A stretch of DNA of 45,247 nt from Nostocales cyanobacterium LEGE 11386 (GTDB lineage Bacteria > Cyanobacteriota > Cyanobacteriia > Cyanobacteriales > Nostocaceae), in contig JADEXK010000052.1 of NCBI GenBank assembly GCA_015207155.1, forward strand, positions 1 through 45,247. The letters are read 5' to 3'. The notes beneath the pieces were generated by a model. That model saw only the letters and a program-made list of their open reading frames with translations, made no database searches and had not been told where the DNA came from. The number at the start of each line of letters is the position of its first letter. Position 1 is the first letter of the stretch. The translations under genes were made by a program, and so were the position numbers. Of this stretch, positions 16,201-23,837 are shown in pieces.

Positions 16201-17472
16201 GTGAAACCTTCCTTATCTCACCCCTTGATTCATCGCACTGTATTGAACAATGGCATTGTCGTGCTAGTGGCAGAAAATCCGGCTGCGGATATTATTGCAG
16301 GGCGGATTTTTGTCCGTGCTGGTAGTTGTTACGAAAGACGAGAGCAAGCTGGTTTAGCCCATTTGCTGTCAGCTGTAATGACAAAGGGATGCGATGGACT
16401 TTCGAGCTGGGAAATTGCCGAACAAGTTGAATCGGTGGGAGCAAGTTTAAGTACGGATGCTGCTACAGATTATTTCTTGCTGTCATTAAAGACTGTAACA
16501 TCGGATTTCCCAGAAATTTTAACATTGGCAGGGCGAATGTTGCGATCGCCTACATTTCCCGAAGCCCAAGTAGAATTAGAACGGCGTCTAGCACTACAAG
16601 ATATCCGCTCTCAAAAAGAGCAACCGTTTACCATCGCCTTTAGCCAAATGCGACAGGCAATCTACCAAAATCATCCCTATGCCATGTCAGTGCTGGGAGA
16701 TGAAGTGACAATGGGCAGTTTGTCACGTGCAGACTTAGTACAATATCACCAAACTTATTTCCGCCCAGATAATCTAGTAATTAGTATTGTCGGTCGCATT
16801 ACCCTAGCAGATGCAGTAGCTTTGGTAGAACAAGTATTCGGTGATTGGCAAATTCCTGCACAAACCTTGCCATTAGTTAATTTGCCAGAGATTCCGGTGG
16901 AGCCGCAGCATCGAATGCAGCCCGTACAAACACAGCAATCTATCGTGATGCTCGGTTATTTGGGATCATCGGTGAGTTCTCCTGATTACGCCCCTCTGAA
17001 ATTGCTATCTACTTATTTGGGAAATGGGCTGTCTAGTCGTTTGTTTGTCGAATTACGGGAAAAGCGGGGTTTAGCCTATGAAGTCTCGGCATTCTATCCT
17101 ACAAGGCTGTATCCAGGGTCATTTGTGGTGTATATGGGTACAGCACCAGAAAATACCAGCATAGCTCTAAATGGACTACGTACCGAGGTAGATTTACTCT
17201 GCACTACAGAAGTATCCGAAATCGAACTGCAAGCGGCGAAGAACAAGATTCTGGGGCAATATGCTTTAGGTAAACAAACTAACGGACAAATTGCTCAAAT
17301 CTACGGTTGGTATGAAACGTTGGGGTTAGGAATTAATTTTGATCAGGAGTTTCAAGAACTGATTGCCTCTGTGAGTGTGAAAGAGGCGATGGCAGCCGCC
17401 TGTAAGTATTTACAAGCACCTTATGTGTCTTTGGTAGGTCAAGAGGAAGCAATTCTGAGTGCTGAGTGCTGA
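16201..17472 (+). CDS. M16 family peptidase-like protein, inactive-type subunit
   Basis: 423 residues. Same fold as the gene before it, but the HxxEH position reads HLLSA (residues 54-58), so both the catalytic Glu and the second zinc His are missing. The C-terminal substrate-binding part is well kept (LFVELREKRGLAYEVSAFYPTRLYPGSF-like Arg/Tyr region, seen as REKRGLAYEVSAFY). It probably supplies substrate binding to the active partner. Start is GTG at 16201, directly after a heptamer repeat and with no Shine-Dalgarno. The last five residues LSAEC and the stop are encoded by a CTGAGTG repeat, exactly as in purA. Confidence 0.9.
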   Translation: MKPSLSHPLIHRTVLNNGIVVLVAENPAADIIAGRIFVRAGSCYERREQAGLAHLLSAVMTKGCDGLSSWEIAEQVESVGASLSTDAATDYFLLSLKTVTSDFPEILTLAGRMLRSPTFPEAQVELERRLALQDIRSQKEQPFTIAFSQMRQAIYQNHPYAMSVLGDEVTMGSLSRADLVQYHQTYFRPDNLVISIVGRITLADAVALVEQVFGDWQIPAQTLPLVNLPEIPVEPQHRMQPVQTQQSIVMLGYLGSSVSSPDYAPLKLLSTYLGNGLSSRLFVELREKRGLAYEVSAFYPTRLYPGSFVVYMGTAPENTSIALNGLRTEVDLLCTTEVSEIELQAAKNKILGQYALGKQTNGQIAQIYGWYETLGLGINFDQEFQELIASVSVKEAMAAACKYLQAPYVSLVGQEEAILSAEC

Positions 17473-17474
17473 GT
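17455..17474. repeat. Heptanucleotide repeat CTGAGTG x3 (last unit partial), end of the M16 gene
   Basis: Supplies CTG AGT GCT GAG TGC TGA, the last five codons and stop of the M16 gene. It is the same unit and frame as the repeat at 3029-3049. Confidence 0.95.
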
Positions 17475-17628
17475 CAAGATACAAATACGTAGTTCATGAA
17501 AATTATACTTTTTTTCCACTTAGCACTTTTTTGATGAAGTGAACTATGTAAAAATGCGATCGCATCAGCTGTTTTCTGAACTCACGCGGCTGTAATATTA
17601 GCATCAGAAGATTCTGGGAATAAATTCC

Positions 17629-18489
17629 ATGAAAGGCCGCCTGACAACAAGTATCTTGATCTACTTAGAGTCACTCAAAGCATTTTGCTTCTTGGGAGCA
17701 GGTAAGTTGTATTGGTTACTCTTGTTATCCTCTACATCTCTACTCATTGGCTCTTCTACTGTAGTAGCAATTGCCGCACCCCAAAGAATTGCCCAAGCAA
17801 TTCCTGGAATTGGTATCAGCCGTCCTACGCTCAAAGTTGGTAGCCAAGGAGAACGAGTATCGGAACTTCAGGCAGCTCTTAAACTTTTGGGCTTTTACTC
17901 AGGTACAGTGGATGGCGTCTACAACGACGATACAGCAAATGCTGTTTCTCGATTTAAGCGAGCAGTTGACTTGAGTCCAGATGGCATTGTTGATGCTACT
18001 ACTTGGCAACGACTATTCCCCAAGGAACCAATAGTTACACCAACCGTATCTGCAAATAACTCGACATCTAACTTAACAAATTTTCCTGTACCGACCCAGC
18101 CCACAAGAGTTGTAAATCCTAGTCCTCTGAGACCAAACCTAGCTCTGAGTCCTCAATCCCAGCCAAAACCTGCGACTACAACTGTCCGACCATCCTCACC
18201 GACTCCCAATAGAGTAAATACATCTACTACAAGTGCTGGACAAATCCCTGGTGTGCAATACACTTCACAAGGATGGCCAATTTTGCGTTTAGGGATGCGT
18301 AACGCAGAAGTGAGAAAGCTACAAGAACGACTAAAACAGCTAGGGTTTTTGGCTAGCGGTATAGATGGAGACTTTGGCCCGACAACTGAAGCAGCCGTAA
18401 AAGCTGCACAACAGCGTTATAATCTGGAGCCGGACGGTGTAGTTGGTGGCGCTACTTGGGAAGCACTCTTGCGGCGATCGCCAGGGTAG
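17629..18489 (+). CDS. Exported protein with two peptidoglycan-binding domains
   Basis: 286 residues. A hydrophobic stretch at about 28-50 (YWLLLLSSTSLLIGSSTVVA) acts as signal peptide or anchor. Two PG_binding_1 domains follow: about 66-125 (LKVGSQGERVSELQAALKLL ... DGIVDATTWQRLF) and about 222-283 (LRLGMRNAEVRKLQERLKQL ... DGVVGGATWEALL). Between them is a 95-residue Pro/Ser/Thr linker. No catalytic domain is present, so it most likely binds the cell wall and acts as a scaffold or modulator. The ATG at 17629 is used because the hydrophobic segment needs the basic residues before it. Confidence 0.88.
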   Translation: MKGRLTTSILIYLESLKAFCFLGAGKLYWLLLLSSTSLLIGSSTVVAIAAPQRIAQAIPGIGISRPTLKVGSQGERVSELQAALKLLGFYSGTVDGVYNDDTANAVSRFKRAVDLSPDGIVDATTWQRLFPKEPIVTPTVSANNSTSNLTNFPVPTQPTRVVNPSPLRPNLALSPQSQPKPATTTVRPSSPTPNRVNTSTTSAGQIPGVQYTSQGWPILRLGMRNAEVRKLQERLKQLGFLASGIDGDFGPTTEAAVKAAQQRYNLEPDGVVGGATWEALLRRSPG

Positions 18490-18594
18490 CGATACGCTGA
18501 TACGAAGCTGCCATGTAAATTATTTCGTAATCAGGGCTTTAGCCTTTATTTGGGGAATAAAGCCCGCAATGCCATCTTTTTAGCTGAAAAAACT

Positions 18595-18948
18595 ATGAAA
18601 CACTTTTTATTAACTTGGCTCGGTACTGCGGTGGCTTTACTGATCACCGCTAATGTCGTGCCTGGGTTCTTTGTCAAAAATTTTATAGCTGCCCTAGTTG
18701 CTGTAGTCGTTATCGGATTAGTCAATGCTTTTATTCGACCAATTTTAAGTATTTTGGCATTTCCGGTAACTTTACTCACATTTGGTTTATTTACATTTGT
18801 CATCAACGCCTTAACCCTGTGGCTAGCAAGTGTCCTCACTCCTGGCTATGGTTTTGAAATTCAAGGATTCTTGCCTGCTTTTGTGGGTTCAATCGTGCTG
18901 ACAATTGTTTCTAGCCTAATTAGCTATTTTCTCAGAGCGATTTTGTAA
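18595..18948 (+). CDS. Phage holin family 4 / YvlD-like membrane protein
   Basis: 117 residues from the ATG at 18595 (MKHFLLTWLGTAVALL); an in-frame TTG at 18550 would add 15 residues that do not look conserved. Four membrane helices: about 3-21, 27-46, 52-75 and 88-115, with NAFIRPILSILAFPVTLLT in the middle, which is the hallmark of the family. Despite the name, these proteins occur in ordinary chromosomes and are not evidence of a prophage. The 3' end overlaps the convergent cobE gene by 17 bases. Confidence 0.88.
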   Translation: MKHFLLTWLGTAVALLITANVVPGFFVKNFIAALVAVVVIGLVNAFIRPILSILAFPVTLLTFGLFTFVINALTLWLASVLTPGYGFEIQGFLPAFVGSIVLTIVSSLISYFLRAIL

Positions 18949-19543
18949 GAAAAAATAATTCTTTAGCAACAGCTATTGTTACTGCTTGTGGTTCCCCCGC
19001 CAAGCGGAATATTTGTTTAGGAATTAATAACTTTACTTCTAACCCGTGCTTTCTCATTGAGGACGAGCTGATATTAGAGAACGTTTTAAAAGTTTTGGGC
19101 GAATATAATTCGCTACTGCACAAACTAAGTCCGCCTGCGCGGACTAACGAAGAACGAAGGGTTTTGTCTGTATGGCCGCGACTTCTAGTCGCCAGGGCTA
19201 GTATGAATAAATACTTGATAAATAACCTCTTAGAAGCCGCGAGAATAGCAGCCGCCTCAGCAACACTCGGCGTTCCCACTTCTTTTTCCACAGTTTTGGC
19301 AGGGTTGGGGACAAAAACAGAAGACAATGATTCTACTGAAAAAGTTTTTAAAGGCAAATTTCGCAAGCGACAGAATTCTACCAAACCAATTTCTGAGGCT
19401 TTATGATCGATGGTAGCAATACCCGCGATCGCACTTTGTTCTAGTTGATTTTCTGTAAATACTTCCTGAATTGCCGTTTCAATCAACTGCCGCGAACTAC
19501 CCTTTTGACAACCAATTCCCACCCATAAATTAGATTTCTGCAT
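18932..19543 (-). CDS. cobE: Cobalamin biosynthesis protein CobE/CbiG C-terminal domain, with in-frame repeat insert
   Basis: 203 residues. N-terminal MQKSNLWVGIGCQKGSSRQL, then LPLKTFSVESL and VGTPSVAEAAAILAAS, and finally LLIPKQIFRLAGEPQAVTIAVA are the typical segments of the stand-alone CobE/CbiG-C domain, which acts in ring contraction of the corrin precursor. Normal members are about 130-145 residues. Here about 60 residues (about 105-166), between the AEAAAILAAS helix and the LLIPKQIF strand, have no counterpart in the family and are encoded by a palindromic repeat and its flanks (about 19048-19231). The frame stays open through the insert, so the protein may still be made. The insert would sit in a surface loop between helix and strand. 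Confidence 0.8.
   Translation of the reverse strand: MQKSNLWVGIGCQKGSSRQLIETAIQEVFTENQLEQSAIAGIATIDHKASEIGLVEFCRLRNLPLKTFSVESLSSVFVPNPAKTVEKEVGTPSVAEAAAILAASKRLFIKYLFILALATRSRGHTDKTLRSSLVRAGGLSLCSSELYSPKTFKTFSNISSSSMRKHGLEVKLLIPKQIFRLAGEPQAVTIAVAKELFFLTKSL
19099..19191. repeat. Dispersed palindromic element inside cobE
   Basis: Three hairpins in a row: GCGAAT-ATA-ATTCGC (19099-19113), AGTCCGC-CTGC-GCGGACT (19128-19145) and CGACT-TCT-AGTCG (19179-19191), joined by an ACGAAGAACGAAGG spacer. I recognise this order from intergenic repeats common in Nostoc genomes. Here it lies in a reading frame without a stop on the minus strand. Confidence 0.8.
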
Positions 19544-19642
19544 AAATCATTTGATGAAGGGTAAATCGACTGTACTGTTCAAGTCCAGCAATAACAAAAA
19601 CTGTTATTATAATAGCTATTCTGGTTATAAAGTGAGGCATAA

Positions 19643-19909
19643 ATGAATATTTCCCTGACTCCTGAGCTAGAAGCATTTGTGCAAGAACAGGTTGAGTCTG
19701 GTTTGTATCATTCTCAAAGTGAAGTGATTCGGGAAGGTTTGCGTCTGTTAAAACGCTTTAATGACTATTCCGAGGAATATAAACTGTGGCTCAACGAACA
19801 GATTGCCATCGGTCTTTCCGAGCTTGACAATGCCCGAAGTCTGACTGCCGAAGGGGTACGTGACCGCGTTCGTAACAAGGCGCAAAAGTTGATGAAAAAG
19901 CCCGTGTGA
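19643..19909 (+). CDS. parD: ParD-type antitoxin (ribbon-helix-helix)
   Basis: 88 residues. MNISLTPELEAFVQEQVESG followed by YHSQSEVIREGLRLL is the ParD/CopG ribbon-helix-helix DNA-binding fold. The C-terminal half is the flexible toxin-binding tail. The stop overlaps the start of the next gene, the usual toxin-antitoxin coupling. Such antitoxins repress their own promoter; the short upstream region (19544-19642) contains alternating AT sequence (GTTATTATAATAGC) that could be promoter and operator together. Confidence 0.9.
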   Translation: MNISLTPELEAFVQEQVESGLYHSQSEVIREGLRLLKRFNDYSEEYKLWLNEQIAIGLSELDNARSLTAEGVRDRVRNKAQKLMKKPV

Positions 19910-20214
19910 TGAACCCAAAACCTTATATTCTTTCAGAACAAGCGGAGAACGACTTGGCGCGGATTTACGCTCATATTGCGCTCGATAATCCAGATGCAGC
20001 TGAACGGATGTTAGATAAGCTTCTTTCCGCCTGTGAATTACTGACCGATAACCCCAGAATAGGGCAGTATCGTTCTGACCTGACCCCACTGCCCGTCCGT
20101 TTCTGGTTGGTGCATCCCCGGTATTTTCTGATACACCGAGGAGAAAACCCTGTTGAAATCGTGCGTGTACTGGCGGCCAATATGGATATCGCGCGAGAAC
20201 TTGCTGGACAATAA
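19906..20214 (+). CDS. parE: ParE-type toxin (RelE/ParE superfamily)
   Basis: 102 residues. Typical marks: LSEQAENDLARIYAHIA at the N-terminus, MLDKLLSACELLTDNPRIGQYRSDL, and the PVRFWLVHPRYFLIHRGE / VEIVRVL strands near the end. ParE toxins poison DNA gyrase; activity of this one is inferred from family only. Start is GTG at 19906 (overlap GTGA) or ATG at 19909. Together with the gene before it this is a complete type II module. Confidence 0.9.
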   Translation: MMNPKPYILSEQAENDLARIYAHIALDNPDAAERMLDKLLSACELLTDNPRIGQYRSDLTPLPVRFWLVHPRYFLIHRGENPVEIVRVLAANMDIARELAGQ

Positions 20215-20226
20215 TCAAGCTATTAA

Positions 20227-20379
20227 TTAAACCAGCTGATAAATCTTCGTTTCTGTAAAGTTTTGAGACAAAACCTGCTGTTTGGTTGGCTCTGATTTAT
20301 CCTCTTGCTCCTGTGCTGCTGGCTTTTGGCTTTTGCTCTTACTCTTCGTAATTCGTCGTGCCTTGCGTCTCTTCCTCAA
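20227..20379 (-). pseudogene. Possible C-terminal gene remnant, Lys/Arg-rich
   Basis: A frame of about 50 residues starts with a basic run (RKRRKARRITKSKSKSQK), then AAQEQEDKSEPTKQQ and NFTETKIYQLV before its stop. An in-frame TAG at 20389-20391 cuts it off from upstream sequence. It reads like the tail of a former protein, but the match could be chance; no parent family is recognised. Confidence 0.25.
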
Positions 20380-20561
20380 AGCATCAGACTAGCGCTGCAA
20401 ACAGGAAACTTTAATTATTACCTAGCGATCGCAGTTGAGTCAGCCTTTTTCATTAGCAGATCACTATAATACCTGGAAACTGATCTTTAGAATACTGTTC
20501 CCAAGAATTAAACCGTATATATTTAGCATATCTAGCACAGTAGGAAACGCCGAGGCAGAGA

Positions 20562-20690
20562 CTAGGTAAAAAAAGTAAAAGGGAAATTTACTTCTTGATT
20601 TTGGCTTACTTGGTATCCTTGAGGCACAAACATTTTGCCTGTTTTACCTTGGTGTTTCAATTTCTTATTACTCCGGCGCAGCAAGCTCAC
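20562..20690 (-). CDS. Possible 42-residue small protein
   Basis: From a GTG at 20690 the frame gives a basic start (SLLRRSNKKLKHQGKTGK) followed by MFVPQGYQVSQNQEV and a Phe-rich end (FPFTFF). The composition is protein-like but there is no ATG at the front and no clear ribosome site, so this may be a small gene, a remnant, or chance. Confidence 0.25.
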   Translation of the reverse strand: MSLLRRSNKKLKHQGKTGKMFVPQGYQVSQNQEVNFPFTFFT

Positions 20691-20843
20691 AACAGTTGCG
20701 ACGGAGTTTTGTTTTATTCATGTTTTTGACTAGTTTTTACTTACCTCCTTTGTATTTAAGTAAATATCTTGAATCGCATAATTTGTCAAGCTATTTTCAG
20801 TATTTCAACACAATTAAACTAAGTCCCATACATATCAGTATGG

Positions 20844-22166
20844 CTATTCCTGTGCCCCAGCTTTTTGCAGATTCCTGACTATACTTTGATACCCATTAAA
20901 TTCCGCAATCATTAAAGCAGTGTAACCGCCCCGATTTTTTAGATTCATATCTGCCCCAGCTTGGAGTAATATTTGCACAGCTGCACCATAACCTCCAGAA
21001 GCTGCCCACATTAATGCTGTCGCCCCTGCTGAGTCTCGCAGATTCACATCTGCACCCTTGTCGAGTAACATCTGGACGATTCCTGTGTAATTGCGTTCTA
21101 CTGCCTTAATTAACGCAGTTTTGCCATTTTCCCCTGGAGTGTTGGCATCAGCACCGTAGTCTAGTAACATCTTTACTATCTCAGTGTATCCCTGTGATAC
21201 TGCCAACACCAAAGGTATACCCAGACTTTCTCTATTATTCTCGTCACCATAACGCAGCAGGGCTTCAACGATTTGGCTGTGTCCTTGCAATGCAGCTACA
21301 AGCATTGGTGTATCACCCAGATGATTTGTTATTTGGGGATTTACACCTCGGTGAAGTAACACTTGCACCACATCAATGTAACCTTCCACAACAGCCAGGT
21401 GTAAGGCAGTTTCACCATCTTTGTCTTGGAGATTAATTTCCGCACCCCAATCTAGTAAAGTAGATGCGATCGCACTATGTCCTGCTGCCGCAGCTGCCAA
21501 CAGCGCCGTACTACCATCCTCATTTTTCTGGTTGACATTAGCTCCGGCTGCCAGTAATGCTTGTACAACTTCCAGATTTCCCAAGTCAGCCGCAATCATC
21601 AACAGCGTCTCACCTTCTTGATCTTGAAGGTTGACATCTGCACCACTTTGTAAAATTAATTGCACCACTGCTGCGTGTCCGTGCTTCACAGCCAGTTTTA
21701 AAGCAGTATCATTATCTTGATCGGCGACATTTACTTGAGCGCCAGCAGCCAGTAAGACTTGCACTATATCGACATAACCCTTAAGCGCTGCTGCCATCAA
21801 AGCCGTGCTGCCATCTTCATTAATGGCATCTACATCAGCATCTCTGGATACTAGAAGTTGCACAATGTCAAGTTGATTCGCACTAGCAGCCAACATCAAA
21901 GCCGTCAAACCATAGCGTTTTCTGGGCAAATTGATATTTGCCCCAGCATCCAGTAGCGATCGCACAATTTCGGTGTAACCTAAATTGGCAGCAAACATTA
22001 ATGCTGTAGTGCCATCGCGATCGCAAACGTCAACTTTAGCACCAGCAGCTAATAGCGCACATAGCCGCTTGATATCACCATTTTTAGCAGCCTTCAGCAG
22101 CAAGATATCGTTGTTTTCAGTCATGAATAGTCCCCGCACAGGCAGGTTTTGTTCGTCTAGTCCCAA
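20844..22166 (-). CDS. Ankyrin-repeat protein
   Basis: 440 residues from the first start, but the ATG at 22124 (MTENNDILLLKAAKNGD) begins exactly where the repeats begin and is the more likely start (426 residues). About thirteen 33-residue ankyrin units follow each other with almost no gap, with the consensus DGxTALMxAAxxGxxxIVQxLLxAGAxVN. No signal peptide, membrane segment or other domain. It is a protein-binding scaffold; the partner is unknown. The regular DNA repeats create long shadow frames on the other strand, which are not genes. Confidence 0.93.
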   Translation of the reverse strand: MGLDEQNLPVRGLFMTENNDILLLKAAKNGDIKRLCALLAAGAKVDVCDRDGTTALMFAANLGYTEIVRSLLDAGANINLPRKRYGLTALMLAASANQLDIVQLLVSRDADVDAINEDGSTALMAAALKGYVDIVQVLLAAGAQVNVADQDNDTALKLAVKHGHAAVVQLILQSGADVNLQDQEGETLLMIAADLGNLEVVQALLAAGANVNQKNEDGSTALLAAAAAGHSAIASTLLDWGAEINLQDKDGETALHLAVVEGYIDVVQVLLHRGVNPQITNHLGDTPMLVAALQGHSQIVEALLRYGDENNRESLGIPLVLAVSQGYTEIVKMLLDYGADANTPGENGKTALIKAVERNYTGIVQMLLDKGADVNLRDSAGATALMWAASGGYGAAVQILLQAGADMNLKNRGGYTALMIAEFNGYQSIVRNLQKAGAQE

Positions 22167-22441
22167 AATTTAGTCTGAAATTGTTTAACCACTTTGGCAA
22201 GAGGAGATACTAATTCGTAATTCGTAATTGAGCCTCTGGCAAGCTAGGCGGTAAGCACAGCTATGCCGTAGGCTTTTTTAAAATATTGGTTGCACTGTCA
22301 AATATCAGAGAAAGTGGGGAAATTTAAGTCAAGCTTCCTTGTCTCCCCATTCTTCCATCTCTTTTACACCTGGCAACTTTAAGCACAGAAATTAGAGTTA
22401 TGCTAATTTTTATGAAGATTTAAGAATTGGGTGAGAACACG

Positions 22442-22912
22442 ATGAATTTGGAACTGTCATCCTCGGTTAAATATTGGCTAAACTTTTTTCACCCACTGAT
22501 TATGTGGGTACTATTAGCACTCTCACTGTATGCTGCTTACCTGGGGCTGCAAGTACAGCGTACCAGAAATGCTCAAGGAGAAGAAAAGAAAGAATTAATT
22601 AAAGGTAGGTATAATATCAAACACTACCAAATCGGCTCTGTACTCTTAGCTTTGATGGTGACAGGTGCGATTGGTGGTATGGCTGTTACCTACATCAATA
22701 ACGGTAAGTTGTTTGTGGGGCCGCATCTGCTAGCAGGATTGGGGATGACGGGTCTAATTGCATTTTCTGCTTCCCTATCTCCTTTCATGCAAAAAGGAGC
22801 AAATTGGGCGCGTGCAACGCACATTTTGTTAAATTTTGCTCTTTTAGGACTGTTTACTTGGCAGGCTATAACTGGGGTGCAAATTGTCCAAAGAATTCTC
22901 ACTAAGGCGTAG
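22442..22912 (+). CDS. DUF4079 family membrane protein
   Basis: 156 residues from the ATG at 22442; an upstream in-frame TTG (22427) is less likely. Four membrane helices can be seen: about 13-32, 59-79, 89-110 and 122-150. The charged QRTRNAQGEEKKELIKGRYNIKHYQ loop after helix 1 is characteristic of the cyanobacterial/plastid DUF4079 family, and conserved His residues in the helices suggest a cytochrome b561-like heme site, which is inference. Convergent with the DUF1997 gene. Confidence 0.85.
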   Translation: MNLELSSSVKYWLNFFHPLIMWVLLALSLYAAYLGLQVQRTRNAQGEEKKELIKGRYNIKHYQIGSVLLALMVTGAIGGMAVTYINNGKLFVGPHLLAGLGMTGLIAFSASLSPFMQKGANWARATHILLNFALLGLFTWQAITGVQIVQRILTKA

Positions 22913-22923
22913 TCATTAGTCAA

Positions 22924-22957
22924 AAGTCAAAAGTCATTAGTCAATGACTTTTGACTT
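22924..22957. terminator. Hairpin built from AAAAGTC repeats between convergent genes
   Basis: AAGTCAAAAGTCATT and AATGACTTTTGACTT form a perfect 15-base stem with the 4-base loop AGTC. It lies 12 bases after the DUF4079 stop and 16 bases from the DUF1997 stop, so it may stop transcription from both sides. There is no T run, only the stem. Confidence 0.6.
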
Positions 22958-22972
22958 CCCATAGGGGTTAAT

Positions 22973-23659
22973 TCACCGCTTTTTCTCGGTATTACCAAGA
23001 AAAGATATTCCTAAAGACTGATGAAAATCTTCTTGGACTTTGCGAGTTAAACGGCGGGAAACTTGACGAACTATTTGATTAAGTAAGCGATCGCCTGTAG
23101 ATTGAATTAAAGACTTGGGTAATCGCTGAATAAATCGGGGAAAGTGCAGGTCAACACTCAAATCTAATTCCCATTCAACTCGTGTTATCTCATCCCCAGT
23201 AGCAGGAAATTCACTGACCACATTTTCGATTAACTGTAGAGATGCCTGATAATCTACATCATAACCAGGTGGATGATAATCAGGAACCGGGATTGTCCGA
23301 ATGCGGTAGATTCCTTGCTCTGGAGGTAAAAGTTCTAAACCAATTTTCGGCTCTACATCATAACCAAAAGAGCCAAAACGACCAATTATTAAAGTATAAC
23401 CATTGTCACCTAACGGTTGTACCTTCATCGGTTCAGCACAGCGCGAAAACCATGAAGCGTGAGCATGAAGATATTCAGCAACTGCATTTGCTGGGGCATA
23501 CATTTCCATTGAGTCGCTATAACGACCGTAAAACCTAGTTGGTGAACCTACAGTTGCTTCTGTAAGTTTTTCTTCAACTTCTGTTAAACTTGACGCTACG
23601 GGCAAAACTGTTTCTTTTATATCTAAAGATTGATATTCGCCGTTTGTTGAAAGCATCAA
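22973..23659 (-). CDS. DUF1997 family protein
   Basis: 228 residues. The family is found in cyanobacteria and chloroplasts and has a START/polyketide-cyclase-like lipid-binding fold; function unknown. Visible marks: FYGRYSDSMEMYAPANAVAEYL (about 43-64), PLGDNGYTLIIGRFGSFGYDVEPKIGLELLP, and WELDLSVDLHFPRFIQRLP. C-terminal segment is basic and helical (RQVSRRLTRKVQEDFHQS). No signal peptide. ATG at 23659; a second ATG directly follows it. Confidence 0.85.
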   Translation of the reverse strand: MMLSTNGEYQSLDIKETVLPVASSLTEVEEKLTEATVGSPTRFYGRYSDSMEMYAPANAVAEYLHAHASWFSRCAEPMKVQPLGDNGYTLIIGRFGSFGYDVEPKIGLELLPPEQGIYRIRTIPVPDYHPPGYDVDYQASLQLIENVVSEFPATGDEITRVEWELDLSVDLHFPRFIQRLPKSLIQSTGDRLLNQIVRQVSRRLTRKVQEDFHQSLGISFLGNTEKKR

Positions 23660-23837
23660 CGCGTTCCCCTATAAATTGGCGTTCGTCTATAAATTAATAA
23701 TTCCCAGGTTGATGGAGTTGTTTAGCAATAAACTCCTATTTTGGCTGAAACCTCAAGAATCTGTCACTATCTTCATAAAATAACTAAAATTAAAGAACTA
23801 AATCATCACATATTAGTTTCCCAGGATAGCGTTTCTC

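Larger units (their letters stand above)
20215..20843. other. Gap with gene remnants
   Basis: 629 bases between parE and the ankyrin gene. Two short minus-strand frames (20227-20379 and 20562-20690) look more protein-like than the rest and are listed separately with low confidence. A HIP1 site lies near 20427. Nothing else is seen. Confidence 0.5.

Noticed and set aside
18595..18948. Holin-like gene plus lysozyme-like gene (24602) as a sign of a prophage
   Set aside because: They are 6 kb apart, both belong to families common in ordinary chromosomes, and no phage structural genes are present.
19095..19406. 103-codon open frame on the plus strand over cobE
   Set aside because: Shadow of cobE plus the palindromic insert; the minus-strand frame has the recognisable domain.
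21194..22173. Several plus-strand open frames across the ankyrin gene
   Set aside because: Shadows caused by the regular codon repeat of the ankyrin units.
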